Source: Rhizobium sp. BK376 (lineage in GTDB: Bacteria; Pseudomonadota; Alphaproteobacteria; Rhizobiales; Rhizobiaceae). From it: a stretch of 64,000 nucleotides of DNA. The notes under the pieces were generated by a model. It did no database searches. It was not told the DNA's origin and worked only from the letters and a program-made list of their open reading frames with translations. The translations under genes and the position numbers were made by a program. Positions 8,967 to 18,232 of this stretch are shown here, piece after piece. How positions within the stretch are numbered: position 1 is the stretch's first letter; the number at the start of each line of letters is the position of its first letter. The DNA lies in NCBI RefSeq assembly GCF_004341625.1, contig NZ_SLZG01000009.1, forward strand, positions 62,001 through 126,000, given 5' to 3'.

Positions 8967-8977
8967 TCTTCGGGGCC

Positions 8978-9880
8978 TTAAAGCCGCACGCTCTCGCCCA
9001 AGAAATCAAGCAGCGCGCGGATGCGGGCCGGCAGCGGACCGCCCTGGCCGAGATAGACCGCATGGAATTCCTCGAGATCACCGGGATTGGAATCCTCCAA
9101 CAGCGGCACCAGGCGGCCGCTCGCAATGTCGTTGCGGATCGTGAAGCTCGCAAGGCGGGCTATACCGACGCCCGAGAGCGTCAGGTGGCGGATTGCCTCG
9201 CCATCACCGGCGAGGACAGTGTTCCTGAGTGGAAGGACGATGCGCTCGCCACCCATGCGCAGCGGCCAGCCTTCAACAGCACGCTGATAGGATAAGCCGA
9301 TCGTCCTGTGATGCGCTAACTCGTCTGGCGAGACGGGCAGACCGTTGGCCTTGATATAGGCAGGGGAGGTCGCGATGATCATCCGTGTCGCGCCGAGCTT
9401 GCGGGCGACGAGTTGCGAACTCTTCATCGGCCCGGCGCGGATTGCCACATCGGCACGCTCTTCCATCAGGTCGACGACGCGGTCGGTGTGGCTGATATCG
9501 AGCGTGACGGCCGGATGGAGGGAGAGGAAGGCGGGGACGAGGGGTGCCAGAATGTGGTTGCCGAAGGAAGCGCTGGTGTTGATGCGGATTGTGCCGACGG
9601 GCTGCTCGCCGGCAGAGGCGTGGCGCTCGGCCTCCGCCATGTCGGCAAGGATTCGGATGCTGCGTTCATAGAATGTGCAGCCTTCCGGCGTCAGCTGCAG
9701 CTTGCGTGTCGAGCGGTTGACGAGGCGGGCGCCGAGCCGCGCCTCCAGTCGTGAGAGAAGTTTGCTGACGGCCGAAGGTGTCATGCGACAGGCGCGGGCG
9801 GCCGCGGAAAAGCCGCCGAGATCGACGACGCGCACGAAGACTTCCATCTCGCCGGAGCGGTTCACATCCTGCCTGCTCAT
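8978..9880 (-). CDS. LysR-family transcriptional regulator
   Basis: This 300-residue LysR-type regulator has an N-terminal winged HTH (residues 10-68) with FSAAARACRMTPSAVSKLLSR and then LVNRSTRKLQLTPEG. The periplasmic-binding-like effector domain extends from about residue 92 with VGTIRINTSASFGNHILAP. It belongs to the CrgA/PecT-like subgroup, which often represses or activates the divergent gene. Here that is the aldo/keto reductase at 9975, with a 94-base shared promoter region. The inducer cannot be predicted. Confidence 0.92.
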   Translation of the reverse strand: MSRQDVNRSGEMEVFVRVVDLGGFSAAARACRMTPSAVSKLLSRLEARLGARLVNRSTRKLQLTPEGCTFYERSIRILADMAEAERHASAGEQPVGTIRINTSASFGNHILAPLVPAFLSLHPAVTLDISHTDRVVDLMEERADVAIRAGPMKSSQLVARKLGATRMIIATSPAYIKANGLPVSPDELAHHRTIGLSYQRAVEGWPLRMGGERIVLPLRNTVLAGDGEAIRHLTLSGVGIARLASFTIRNDIASGRLVPLLEDSNPGDLEEFHAVYLGQGGPLPARIRALLDFLGESVRL

Positions 9881-9974
9881 GATGAATTCAACTCACAAAT
9901 CCTGTTCTTTCCGGAAGTCTAGTTCATCGCAGAAAGCGGGTCTACCTCTTGGAAAACAACAGGAGATCGCGATC

Positions 9975-11009
9975 ATGGACTATAGATATCTCGGCAAATC
10001 CGGCCTCAGGGTGCCAGCCTTGAGTTTTGGCGCCGGCACATTCGGCGGCAGCGGGCCGCTGTTTGGCGCATGGGGCACGACGGATGCAATGGAGGCCCGG
10101 CGATTGGTGGACATCTGCCTAGAAGCCGGCGTCATTCTCTTCGACACCGCTGATGTCTATTCCGCCGGTGCCTCGGAAGAGGTTTTGGGGCAGGCGATCA
10201 AGGGGCGGCGCGGCGAGGTGCTGATCTCGACGAAGATGGGCCTGCCTATCGGCGATGGTCCCAACGATGCCGGCACGTCGCGCTCGCGGCTGATCGGGGC
10301 TGTCGAGGATGCACTACGGCGTCTCGGCACGGACTATATCGATCTGCTGCAGCTCCACGCCTTTGATGCCCATGTGCCTGTCGAGGAAGTGCTCTCGACA
10401 CTCGATGGGTTGGTGAGCGCCGGCAAGGTCCGCTATGTCGGCGCATCCAATTTCGCCGGCTGGGAGCTGATGAACTCGCTCGCGACGGCCGATCGCCACG
10501 GATATTCCCGCTACGTCGCCCATCAGGTCTATTATTCGCTGGTCGGGCGGGACTACGAGTGGGAACTAATGCCCCTCGGCGCGAACCAGGGCGTCGGCGG
10601 GCTGGTCTGGAGCCCGCTCGGCTGGGGCCGGTTGACCGGAAAGATCCGCCGTGGCCAGCCGTTGCCGGAAGGCAGCCGGCTGCATCAGACGGCTGAATTC
10701 GGACCGCCGGTAGATAATGAAAGGCTGTTCGACATCGTCGATGTGCTGGACCGGATATCGGACGAGACGGGCAAAACAGTGCCGCAGATTGCCATCAACT
10801 GGCTGCTTTCCCGCCCGACGGTATCGAGCGTCATCATCGGTGCGCGTAACGAAGAGCAGTTGAGGCAGAATCTCGGCGCCGTTGGCTGGAACCTGACGGC
10901 GGAGCAGATCGGGCGGCTCGATGCGGCAAGCGCTGTCACTGCACCCTATCCCTATTTTCCGTACCGGCGGCAGGAGGGATTTGCCCGGCTCAATCCGCCG
11001 CTGGTATAG
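9975..11009 (+). CDS. aldo/keto reductase
   Basis: This 344-residue AKR of the potassium-channel-beta/YajO-like group starts MDYRYLGKSGLRVPALSFG. Catalytic Asp57 and Tyr62 are in FDTADVY, Lys87 is in STKMG and the His is in LLQLHAFD. The C-terminal NADPH-binding segment has VSSVIIGARNEEQL. The start at 9975 has AGGAG nine bases upstream; the much longer in-frame extension from 9675 overlaps the divergent LysR gene and is rejected. The enzyme reduces small carbonyls or acts on sugars in the cytosol. Regulation by the divergent LysR protein is likely. Confidence 0.92.
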   Translation: MDYRYLGKSGLRVPALSFGAGTFGGSGPLFGAWGTTDAMEARRLVDICLEAGVILFDTADVYSAGASEEVLGQAIKGRRGEVLISTKMGLPIGDGPNDAGTSRSRLIGAVEDALRRLGTDYIDLLQLHAFDAHVPVEEVLSTLDGLVSAGKVRYVGASNFAGWELMNSLATADRHGYSRYVAHQVYYSLVGRDYEWELMPLGANQGVGGLVWSPLGWGRLTGKIRRGQPLPEGSRLHQTAEFGPPVDNERLFDIVDVLDRISDETGKTVPQIAINWLLSRPTVSSVIIGARNEEQLRQNLGAVGWNLTAEQIGRLDAASAVTAPYPYFPYRRQEGFARLNPPLV

Positions 11010-11179
11010 GGCTGCCCGGTTCCCCGGCAGCGTGGCGCAGGCCGGGGACTGTTTCGGCTCGAACGGCGAGGCGAACAACCTGTTTCAACGACATCTTTGA
11101 CTGGACAGAGCGGCCTCCTTGTCCCATAGAACTCTCAAATATGGACTGCCGAATGGTGTGACGAAAAGGGTATGCTCCG

Positions 11180-12592
11180 ATGGCGCTCAGGGATGCGAAG
11201 GCGGGTAGACGCAACGAGGTGGGGATTGCGGCAGCTGTCGGCATTCTGAAGCAGGTTTTCGGCGAGCGTTTTCAGACCGGCGAAGCCTTTCGCGCGCAGC
11301 ATGCCCACACCACGACCTACATTCCTGCACAGCTTCCGGACGGCGTGCTCTTTGCCGAGAGCAACGAAGACGTGAAGATGGCGGTGAAGGTCTGCAGCGA
11401 ACACAAGGTGCCGGTCGTGCCCTTCGGGACGGGGTCGTCGCTTGAAGGTCAGGTCAATGCGCCGAATGGCGGAATCTCCATCGATTTCAGCCGGATGAAT
11501 CGGGTTCTTGAAGTCAATGCCGAGGACCTGGACTGCACGGTCGAGCCGGGCATCACGCGTGAAGAACTGAACGTCTATCTGCGCGATACCGGCCTGTTCT
11601 TCCCGATCGATCCCGGCGCCAACGCCTCGATCGGCGGCATGGCCTCGACACGCGCGTCGGGAACGAATGCCGTCCGCTACGGCACCATGAAGGACAATGT
11701 GCTCGCGGTAAGCGCTGTGACGGCGAGCGGCGAGGAAATCCGGACCGCACGGCGCGCCCGCAAATCTTCCGCCGGTTACGATCTGACCCGGCTTTTCGTC
11801 GGCGCCGAGGGTACGCTTGGCGTTCTCACGTCGATCACGCTCCGGTTGCAAGGTATTCCGCAGAAGATCGCCGGCGGGGTCTGCGCCTTTCCCTCGGTCA
11901 AGGCTGCCTGCGATGCCGTCATCATGACGATCCAGATGGGCATTCCGGTCGCCCGCATCGAGCTTCTCGATGCGGTTCAATTACGCGCCTGCAATCTCTA
12001 TTCGAACCTGTCCTATGACGAACAGCCGACGCTGTTCCTGGAATTCCATGGCACGGATGAAACCGTGCCGCTGCAATCGGCCCAGTTTGCGGAAATCGCG
12101 GCGGAATGCGGCGGCGGCGAGTTTCACTGGACGGCCAATCTCGAAGAGCGCAACAAGCTCTGGAAGGCCCGGCACGACGCCTATTGGGCCTCGCGGGCCC
12201 TGGCTCCGCAGCTTGGCGCGCTGTCGACCGACGTCTGCGTGCCGATCTCGCGACTTGCCGATTGCGTCACGGAAACGCAGGCCGACATCGAGGAGCATGG
12301 ATTGCTTGCGCCGATCGTGGGGCACGCTGGCGACGGCAATTTCCATGTTCTCCTGCTCTTCGACGACAAGACGCCTCAAGGGATCGCGGTGGCTGAGAAT
12401 TTCGTTGCGCGCCTGAATGCGCGGGCGCTGGCGATGGACGGCACTTGCACCGGCGAGCACGGGGTCGGGCAGGGCAAGATGTCCTTTCTTGAACAGGAAC
12501 TCGGGGGTGCCGTCGATGTTATGCGCGGTATCAAGCAGGCGCTCGATCCGGACAGCATCTTCAATCCTGGCAAGATATTCCACGCGCGATGA
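11180..12592 (+). CDS. FAD-binding oxidoreductase, D-lactate dehydrogenase (cytochrome)-like
   Basis: This 470-residue flavoprotein of the GlcD/DLD family has an FAD-binding PCMH domain at about 45-220 with VPFGTGSSLEGQV, GITREELNVYLRDTG and the conserved GGMASTRASGTNAVRYGTM. The FAD-oxidase C-terminal domain ends with CTGEHGVGQGKMSFL and DPDSIFNPGKIF. It should oxidise a D-2-hydroxy acid such as D-lactate and pass electrons to a cytochrome or quinone at the inner face of the membrane. Glycolate oxidase subunit GlcD is an alternative, but no glcE or glcF genes lie nearby. ATG 11180 follows AAAAGGG. It appears monocistronic. Confidence 0.88.
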   Translation: MALRDAKAGRRNEVGIAAAVGILKQVFGERFQTGEAFRAQHAHTTTYIPAQLPDGVLFAESNEDVKMAVKVCSEHKVPVVPFGTGSSLEGQVNAPNGGISIDFSRMNRVLEVNAEDLDCTVEPGITREELNVYLRDTGLFFPIDPGANASIGGMASTRASGTNAVRYGTMKDNVLAVSAVTASGEEIRTARRARKSSAGYDLTRLFVGAEGTLGVLTSITLRLQGIPQKIAGGVCAFPSVKAACDAVIMTIQMGIPVARIELLDAVQLRACNLYSNLSYDEQPTLFLEFHGTDETVPLQSAQFAEIAAECGGGEFHWTANLEERNKLWKARHDAYWASRALAPQLGALSTDVCVPISRLADCVTETQADIEEHGLLAPIVGHAGDGNFHVLLLFDDKTPQGIAVAENFVARLNARALAMDGTCTGEHGVGQGKMSFLEQELGGAVDVMRGIKQALDPDSIFNPGKIFHAR

Positions 12593-12739
12593 AAATTCGG
12601 AAATCACCCTCATCGCGACTTGCCCCTGACACGATTGGCGCTAGGCTAGCACATGCGCAGATTCAAGGCGTTATCGCTGCCATCGTGGGAGGGCGGGCGA
12701 ATTGCCTTGGGATGATGACGGAATGCGGAATGGAGATGG

Positions 12740-15700
12740 TTGGCATTGTTAGGTAAGTTTCTGGTCTTCCTGGGTGGATTGCTCGTGGTGGTGCTTTTCG
12801 TGGCGCTGCTCGCTCCGCTCTTCATAGACTGGACCGACTTCCGCAAGAATTTCGAGGACCAGGCGAGCCGGATCATCGGCAAGAAGGTGACCGTCCACGG
12901 CTCCGTCGACGCCCGCCTGTTGCCGTTTCCTTCCGTGACTTTGCATGACGTGCGGGTCGGGCAGGGGGCGGACGGCAAGCCGCTGGTTCAGATTGCGCAA
13001 TTCTCCATGGACGCCGAGCTTGCGCCGTTTCTCTCGGGCGAGGCACTGATCTTCGACATGCGTGTCTCGCAGCCCAAGGTGCAACTGCGGTTGCTGAAGG
13101 ACGGCACGCTTGACTGGATGCACGGCAGCCAGCCGGAAATTCCGGCAAAGACTGTCGTGCTCGAGAACGTGCATGTCGATGGCGGCGAGGTGGAATTCGT
13201 CGACGAGCAATCCGGTCGCACGCGCAAGGTGACTGATCTCAACGCCGAAATGTCCGCCAAGTCGCTCGCGGGACCGTGGCATATCGAAGGCGATGCGGCG
13301 CTCGACGGCGAACACGGCAGTTTCACCATTGCGAGCAGCCAGCCTGATGACAGCGGCGTCCTGCGCATGCGCACCCATCTTCAGCCTGATACCCATCCTG
13401 TCAGCATCGATCTCGACGGCGAGCTGAAGTTGGTGAACAGCAAGCCGGATTATATCGGTGCCTTCACCGCTGGCCTGGAAACGAAGGAAGCGCGCAGCAA
13501 ATCCGCAGACCAGGCGCCACCGCCACGGGTCAAGGGCAAGTTCGAGCTGACCAACGAGCGTATTCGCGTTCCCGAATACCGGCTCGAAATCGGCGCCCTC
13601 GACGACCCCTACGTCATTACCGGCGAGGCGACTCTCGATACCGGCAACCAGCCCGAATTTCTGCTGACGGCAGACGGCCAGCAGATCGACGTCAACCGCC
13701 TCGGCAATCAGGGCGCAACCGGCAAGACGACCCGCGATCCGGCCGTTTCCGCGCGCCAGCGGCTCAACAATCTGATCGCCATCGCAGGCGCCATTCCCAT
13801 ACCTCAGGTGCCGGGCAAAGCCACCGTCCGGCTGCCGGCAATCGTTGCCGGCGATACGACGATCCGCGACGTGCAGCTCGACCTTCAACCGGCCGGAACC
13901 GGCTGGAAGATCGACAATGCGGTCGGCACGCTGCCGGGGCGAACGCAGGTCGAGGCCAAGGGCAGTCTGACGCTGAAGGGCGAACCGAGTTTTTCGGGCA
14001 ATCTCGTCGTGGCCTCCAACCAGCCTTCCGGTCTGGCATCCTGGCTTGCCGGCTCCGTCGATCCGGCGATACGGCAGCTCAAGGCAGCCGGCTTTTCGGC
14101 CGATGTTAGCCTCACGCATAACGAACAGCGGTTCGAAAATCTTGAAGTGGCAATCGGCCCTGCAACTCTGAAGGGTCGGCTGGACCGGCAGGCGCCCGCC
14201 AACCAGGCGCCGAAACTTGCGGTCGATCTTGCCGGCGATACGCTCGATCTCGATGCACTGAAGGCCCTGACCGGCCTGTTCACCGGACAGGATGCGGGCG
14301 AGGCGGTGCTGGACCACCACATCACCGCGCATCTGAAGGCCGACAAATTCTCTGCGTTCGGCGTGCAGGCAGACAATGTCGAGACGTCCTTCGGGATTGC
14401 CGACGGCGCGCTGACGATGGACAAGCTCTTCGTTCGCAACGTTGCCGGCGCGGAAGTGACCGCAACGGGCAAGGCGGAAGGTTCGCTGCTCGACTACAAG
14501 GGATCGGGCGAGATCACCTTCAAGGCCGCGGATCCCGGGCCGTTCTTCGAGATGATGAGCAAGCATCTGCCGCATCATCCGGTCATGGATCGGCTGGTGC
14601 GCAATGCGGCGTGGTATGGCAACACGGCGCTGCGTGGCGCGCTGACGCTCGGCGGAGACCAGGGCGACGGGCTTGCGCTGACGCTTGCGGGCGTCTCCAA
14701 CGGCAGCCGCGTCAATCTCGACTACCGCATGTCGGACCTGCTCGCGCTGACCGGCAAGGGAACGACGACGCTCGAGGCGACGCTCGAGAATTCCGTGACC
14801 TCCATCCTCTTCGGCCAGGCGGGGCTCGATCCGTTGCCTGTCGAAGCCGATGCCAATGGTCGCCTGACGCTGAAGGTGACCGCAGACGGCACTGACCCCG
14901 CCGATGCCGCGCTGACATTTGCCACCGACAAGACGTCGTTTACCGCCAATGGCAAGGTCGACGTGCGGCCAGCCACTTTCCTCAACGGCAATATCGCGCT
15001 GTCGCTGGAGAGCGCCGATCTCGATCCCTATTTCGTCATGAACGGTATCGGCCTGCCGCAGATGGGGACGGGGTTGCCGGTGAAGTTTCAGGCGAATGCC
15101 GGCATCGATGCCGACAAGATCGTCTTTGCCAACATGAAGGGCCAGCTTGCCGACAATGCTCTCTCGGGCGAGCTGACTTTTGACCGAAAGGCGCCCGATG
15201 TGAAGGCCAGCGGCCAGATCGCGCTCGACAAGGCCGATCTGGATTGGTTGGGCGAGGCAATCTACGGGCCGATGACGGATGCAACGAGCGGCAAGTTCAG
15301 CAAGGGCAAGCTTGGCTTGCCGATGTTTACCGGCCTCGATCTCAACCTGAAGCTCTCGGCCAAGCAGCTCTGGCCCGGCGTTTTCGGGCCGATATCCAAT
15401 TTCACCACCAATGCCGTCTACAAGGGCGAGGAACTGCAGCTGAACGATATCGCCGGCGCCTGGAGCGGCGGCAATCTCAGCGGCAACGTGGTCTTCACGA
15501 ACTCAGGCGGAACCGGGCTGATGCAGAGCAAGCTTGCGCTTGCGAACGGTGACCTGGCCGCTGTCGCCTGGCAACGGGACGGCGCGCCGGTCGCAGGCGG
15601 CCGTTTCGGCCTGTCGCTGGTCATGCAGTCCAGCGGCAAGAGCATGGCCGATCTAGCCGCTTCCGCTAGCGGTTCCGGCGAAATCAAGCTTGGCGACAGC

Positions 15701-16471
15701 CGCATTCGTGGGCTCAATCTCGGGATACTGCCGCCGCTTCTGTCCGCCACGGACCAGATCCAGGGCGACATTACCGCCGACAAGGTGATGCCGATCGTCC
15801 AGACGCTCGTCAACAATGGCGAAGCTGCGCTCGGGCCGATCAGCATTCCGTTCAATATCTCTGGCGGCGTTGTCCGCGCCGAGAATGTCACGGTCGCGAA
15901 CGATCTTGCCAAGCTCTCGGGCGACGTCGAGCTCGACCTGCCGAACCAGCGCATGCGAGGTTCTATCGGCGTCGATCTGAATGCCGGCGACGAAGCGCAG
16001 ACCGGCGCCGATCCGGCTCTGCGTCTCGATTTCAACGGGCCGCTTGCGACACCGCGCCGAACGATCGACGTTGCCGACATTACCGGTTTTCTCTCGCTAA
16101 GGGCATTTGAGCGCGAACGCCGCCGGGTCGAGCGCCTCCAGGCAAATGTACTGGAGAAGCAGCGGCTGCGGCGCGAGGTGGCTCTCTACAAGTTCGATGC
16201 CGCTCAACGCGAAATCCAGCGGCAGCACGATGCCCTGGTCGAGCAGCAGCGAAGCGCTGAAGAGAAGCGCCTGCGCGTGCTGGCGCAGCAGGCCGAGGAA
16301 GAGCGCCAGGCGGAGGCTGAAGCGAGGGCAAAGGCCGAGGCCGATGCGAAGGCAAGAGCGGATGCGGAAGCGAAGGCGAGGGCGGATGCCCAGCGGCAGA
16401 TCCAGGGCGGCCTGCCGTCTACGACGCCGGGAACTCTCAATTTCAACGGATTGCCGGGCGTCGCGCGGTAG
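12740..16471 (+). CDS. giant AsmA-family envelope protein
   Basis: This 1243-residue AsmA-like protein starts at a TTG codon (12740), since the preceding ATG frame stops at once. A single N-terminal membrane anchor (FLVFLGGLLVVVLFVALLAP) is followed by the AsmA N-domain with DASRIIG-type text, DARLLPFPSVTLHDVRVG and repeated beta-rich units. The AsmA_2 region near 950-1130 carries IKLGDSRIRGLNLG and GDVELDLPNQRMRGSIGVD. The last 110 residues are a charged Ala/Glu/Arg coiled coil with AKAEADAKARADAEAKARA repeats. AsmA/TamB-type proteins form long hydrophobic grooves bridging inner and outer membranes and are linked to phospholipid transport. It is monocistronic. Confidence 0.9.
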   Translation: MALLGKFLVFLGGLLVVVLFVALLAPLFIDWTDFRKNFEDQASRIIGKKVTVHGSVDARLLPFPSVTLHDVRVGQGADGKPLVQIAQFSMDAELAPFLSGEALIFDMRVSQPKVQLRLLKDGTLDWMHGSQPEIPAKTVVLENVHVDGGEVEFVDEQSGRTRKVTDLNAEMSAKSLAGPWHIEGDAALDGEHGSFTIASSQPDDSGVLRMRTHLQPDTHPVSIDLDGELKLVNSKPDYIGAFTAGLETKEARSKSADQAPPPRVKGKFELTNERIRVPEYRLEIGALDDPYVITGEATLDTGNQPEFLLTADGQQIDVNRLGNQGATGKTTRDPAVSARQRLNNLIAIAGAIPIPQVPGKATVRLPAIVAGDTTIRDVQLDLQPAGTGWKIDNAVGTLPGRTQVEAKGSLTLKGEPSFSGNLVVASNQPSGLASWLAGSVDPAIRQLKAAGFSADVSLTHNEQRFENLEVAIGPATLKGRLDRQAPANQAPKLAVDLAGDTLDLDALKALTGLFTGQDAGEAVLDHHITAHLKADKFSAFGVQADNVETSFGIADGALTMDKLFVRNVAGAEVTATGKAEGSLLDYKGSGEITFKAADPGPFFEMMSKHLPHHPVMDRLVRNAAWYGNTALRGALTLGGDQGDGLALTLAGVSNGSRVNLDYRMSDLLALTGKGTTTLEATLENSVTSILFGQAGLDPLPVEADANGRLTLKVTADGTDPADAALTFATDKTSFTANGKVDVRPATFLNGNIALSLESADLDPYFVMNGIGLPQMGTGLPVKFQANAGIDADKIVFANMKGQLADNALSGELTFDRKAPDVKASGQIALDKADLDWLGEAIYGPMTDATSGKFSKGKLGLPMFTGLDLNLKLSAKQLWPGVFGPISNFTTNAVYKGEELQLNDIAGAWSGGNLSGNVVFTNSGGTGLMQSKLALANGDLAAVAWQRDGAPVAGGRFGLSLVMQSSGKSMADLAASASGSGEIKLGDSRIRGLNLGILPPLLSATDQIQGDITADKVMPIVQTLVNNGEAALGPISIPFNISGGVVRAENVTVANDLAKLSGDVELDLPNQRMRGSIGVDLNAGDEAQTGADPALRLDFNGPLATPRRTIDVADITGFLSLRAFERERRRVERLQANVLEKQRLRREVALYKFDAAQREIQRQHDALVEQQRSAEEKRLRVLAQQAEEERQAEAEARAKAEADAKARADAEAKARADAQRQIQGGLPSTTPGTLNFNGLPGVAR

Positions 16472-16537
16472 CCGCAGCCGACGCGAATGGTCGTCAGCGG
16501 CTTCGACCATTCTTTCGGGATTGTTTTCCCGGAGGGC

Positions 16538-16753
16538 TCAGGTGCGGTGTTCCTTCAGCCATTTCAGGACGCAGAGGCGTAGCGCGGACGACAGATTGCT
16601 GTCCGGCTCGCGTTCGTCGTCCACTTCGGAAATCAGGGCGGCAAGCGATATTTCGCGCGCGGCGGCAATTGCCTTCAGTTCGTCCCAGAAGGCGTCTTCC
16701 AGGGAAAAACTCGTTCGGTGGCCGTGAAGTGTCGCGGAATGCTTGCGGATCAT
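16538..16753 (-). CDS. ribbon-helix-helix domain protein
   Basis: This 71-residue protein matches the ribbon-helix-helix group found beside DUF4169 in rhizobia. It has a beta strand GHRTSFSLEDAFWDEL followed by helices AIAAAREISLAALISEVDDE and SSALRLCVLKWLKEH. RHH proteins bind DNA as dimers. The gene lies 104 bases downstream of the DUF4169 gene and on the same strand as sspB, a grouping common in Rhizobiales. No toxin partner is visible, so a standalone regulator is more likely than an antitoxin. Confidence 0.8.
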   Translation of the reverse strand: MIRKHSATLHGHRTSFSLEDAFWDELKAIAAAREISLAALISEVDDEREPDSNLSSALRLCVLKWLKEHRT

Positions 16754-16857
16754 CGTCGATCCTTATGAAATATTGGAAGGTGTTCGGAATTAAAAAATTG
16801 ATTCAGCAGTGTCGCGCAAGCGTTTGATTTCAGAATAGTTCGGCAAAAGAGCGGCTG

Positions 16858-17052
16858 TCAATCTTCCGATTTCGGCGGCTCCAGGCGGCCCTGATCGTGG
16901 GATCTTTCGGCCTTGTCGTTCAGGGCCTTGGTCAGGTTCTTTTCGGTCTTGGTCCGGCCGAAGCTGATGCGGTTCTGTTCAGCCTGCTTGTCTTTTTCGG
17001 AGCGAGCCTGCTTCTTGCGAAACTGGCGCAGATTGACGATTTCAGCACTCAT
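16858..17052 (-). CDS. DUF4169 family small protein
   Basis: This 64-residue, highly charged protein starts MSAEIVNLRQFRKKQARSEK and ends LEPPKSED, a typical DUF4169 member. The start at 17052 is preferred to the ATG three codons earlier because the GCGAGGA ribosome site overlaps that earlier ATG and is well spaced to this one. It shares an NLRQFRKK-type motif with the C-terminal tail of SspB (SLDAFRKKQ). It is downstream of sspB, beyond a terminator-like hairpin. Function is unknown. Confidence 0.8.
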   Translation of the reverse strand: MSAEIVNLRQFRKKQARSEKDKQAEQNRISFGRTKTEKNLTKALNDKAERSHDQGRLEPPKSED

Positions 17053-17073
17053 CGGCTTCATCCTCGCAATATC

Positions 17074-17096
17074 AAAAGGGAGGCTATTGCCTCCCT
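17074..17096 (-). terminator. intrinsic terminator after sspB
   Basis: On the reverse strand GGGAGG, a six-base loop and CCTCCC are followed by TTTTGAT, just past the sspB stop. It separates sspB from the DUF4169 gene and may only attenuate read-through. Confidence 0.65.
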
Positions 17097-17104
17097 CAAA
17101 GTGA

Positions 17105-17611
17105 TCACTGCTTCTTGCGGAACGCGTCCAGCGAGACGACGGAGCCGGGTTTCTTTTCATCCCCGTCCTTCGGAGCGGCAGTTTCTTCCCCACCGTCAGC
17201 GGCAACGGGATAGGCCGTGATCTCTGCTGCGGGCAGTTCTTCCTCGTCGGCGAGCGGCACATCGAACTCGAGTTCGAAATTCACCGACGGGTCATAGAAG
17301 CCCCGGATGGCGTTGAAGGGGATCACCAGCTTTTCCGGCACGTCGGAAAAGGAAAGACCGATCTCGAAATGGGTTTCGGTGATCTTCAGTTCCCAGAACT
17401 GGTGCTGGATGACGATGGTCATCTGTTCCGGATATTTCGATTTCAGGAGCTGCGAGATGCGCACGCCCGGTGCGCCGGTCAGGAAAGTGATGAAGAAATG
17501 ATGATCGCCGGGCAGGCGGCCCGTCGTGCCGACTTCAGTCAAAACCTTGCGAATAACCCCGCGCAGCGCGTCCTGTGCCAGAATGTCGTAGCGGATATGG
17601 TCCTGACCCAT
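17105..17611 (-). CDS. sspB: SspB-type ClpXP adaptor (stringent starvation protein B homologue)
   Basis: This 168-residue alphaproteobacterial SspB binds ssrA-tagged proteins and hands them to ClpXP. The substrate-binding domain (1-120) includes HHFFITFLTGAPGVRISQLL and LKITETHFEIGLSFSDVPEKLVIPF. An acidic linker is followed by the ClpX-binding tail at the very end (SVVSLDAFRKKQ). The start at 17611 (MGQDHIRYDIL) has AGGAAAG upstream; a longer frame to 17707 would run close to ssrA and lacks support. It lies directly downstream of the tmRNA gene on the same strand, placing tag-maker and tag-reader together. Confidence 0.92.
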   Translation of the reverse strand: MGQDHIRYDILAQDALRGVIRKVLTEVGTTGRLPGDHHFFITFLTGAPGVRISQLLKSKYPEQMTIVIQHQFWELKITETHFEIGLSFSDVPEKLVIPFNAIRGFYDPSVNFELEFDVPLADEEELPAAEITAYPVAADGGEETAAPKDGDEKKPGSVVSLDAFRKKQ

Positions 17612-17721
17612 GCTTTCCTGTCTTTCGTTGGCCGTCGTCTTAACAAGGCTATATGGCACGGCATGCGGCATCGGGAAACCCCCGGGGCACGAGTCATGCG
17701 TCACCAACCATACATGATTTC

Positions 17722-18062
17722 TAAAAGGGGGAGAAGGTGAAGGCTTCTGTTGCCAGGTGCCTTCGGACCCCGCCTTAAGGTGCGAACCTTCAGGACTTGA
17801 TTTGAAGTGTCACACTGCGATTAAGCAGCGAGACGAGCTTCCGCATAGTTGTCGTTTGCAACTACAATTTTAGCCCGATAACGGCGGAACAATGCCGAGC
17901 AAAAAGTCGATCTTTACACCCTTGTCGATCCTATTTCGCCCCCATCAAAAGCCGGTCTCGATCGGCCGGTTTTTGGTGGAGGCGCCGGGTACCGCCCCCG
18001 GGTCCAATAGGCTTATTCCATCGCTCATTTATCGCCATAGCCGGCCCGAAGACCGGCATGGG
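17722..18062 (-). ncRNA. ssrA: transfer-messenger RNA, circularly permuted two-piece form
   Basis: The reverse strand holds a permuted tmRNA gene. The acceptor piece comes first and ends CGCCTCCACCA at 17974, with an encoded CCA end. After an intervening hairpin segment, the coding piece begins GGGGGCG at 17943. The two ends pair as the acceptor stem (GGGGGCG with CGCCTCC). The tag frame runs 17859 to 17821 on the reverse strand and encodes ANDNYAEARLAA then TAA, the standard alphaproteobacterial tag. Outer boundaries (about 18062 and 17722) are estimates. The RNA rescues stalled ribosomes; SspB, whose gene is next, delivers the tagged products to ClpXP. Confidence 0.93.
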
Positions 18063-18232
18063 TGATATAGTGTTTTCCGAAGCCCAAGGAAAGGGCAATC
18101 GTCATAAATGGTTCGTCAATCCGACAGGTTAGCCGTTAAAAGCGGGGAAAAGGCCCGCGGTCCTGCGGCGGCAATTGGTTTTGCGATCCGTTATGCTTAA
18201 ATGCGAATGGATAGAATCGGCGGCGGAACGCA

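Noticed and set aside
16538-17052. RHH protein and DUF4169 as a toxin-antitoxin pair
   Set aside because: The genes are 104 bases apart with no overlap, the DUF4169 protein has no toxin features, and the grouping with sspB is a common chromosomal arrangement.
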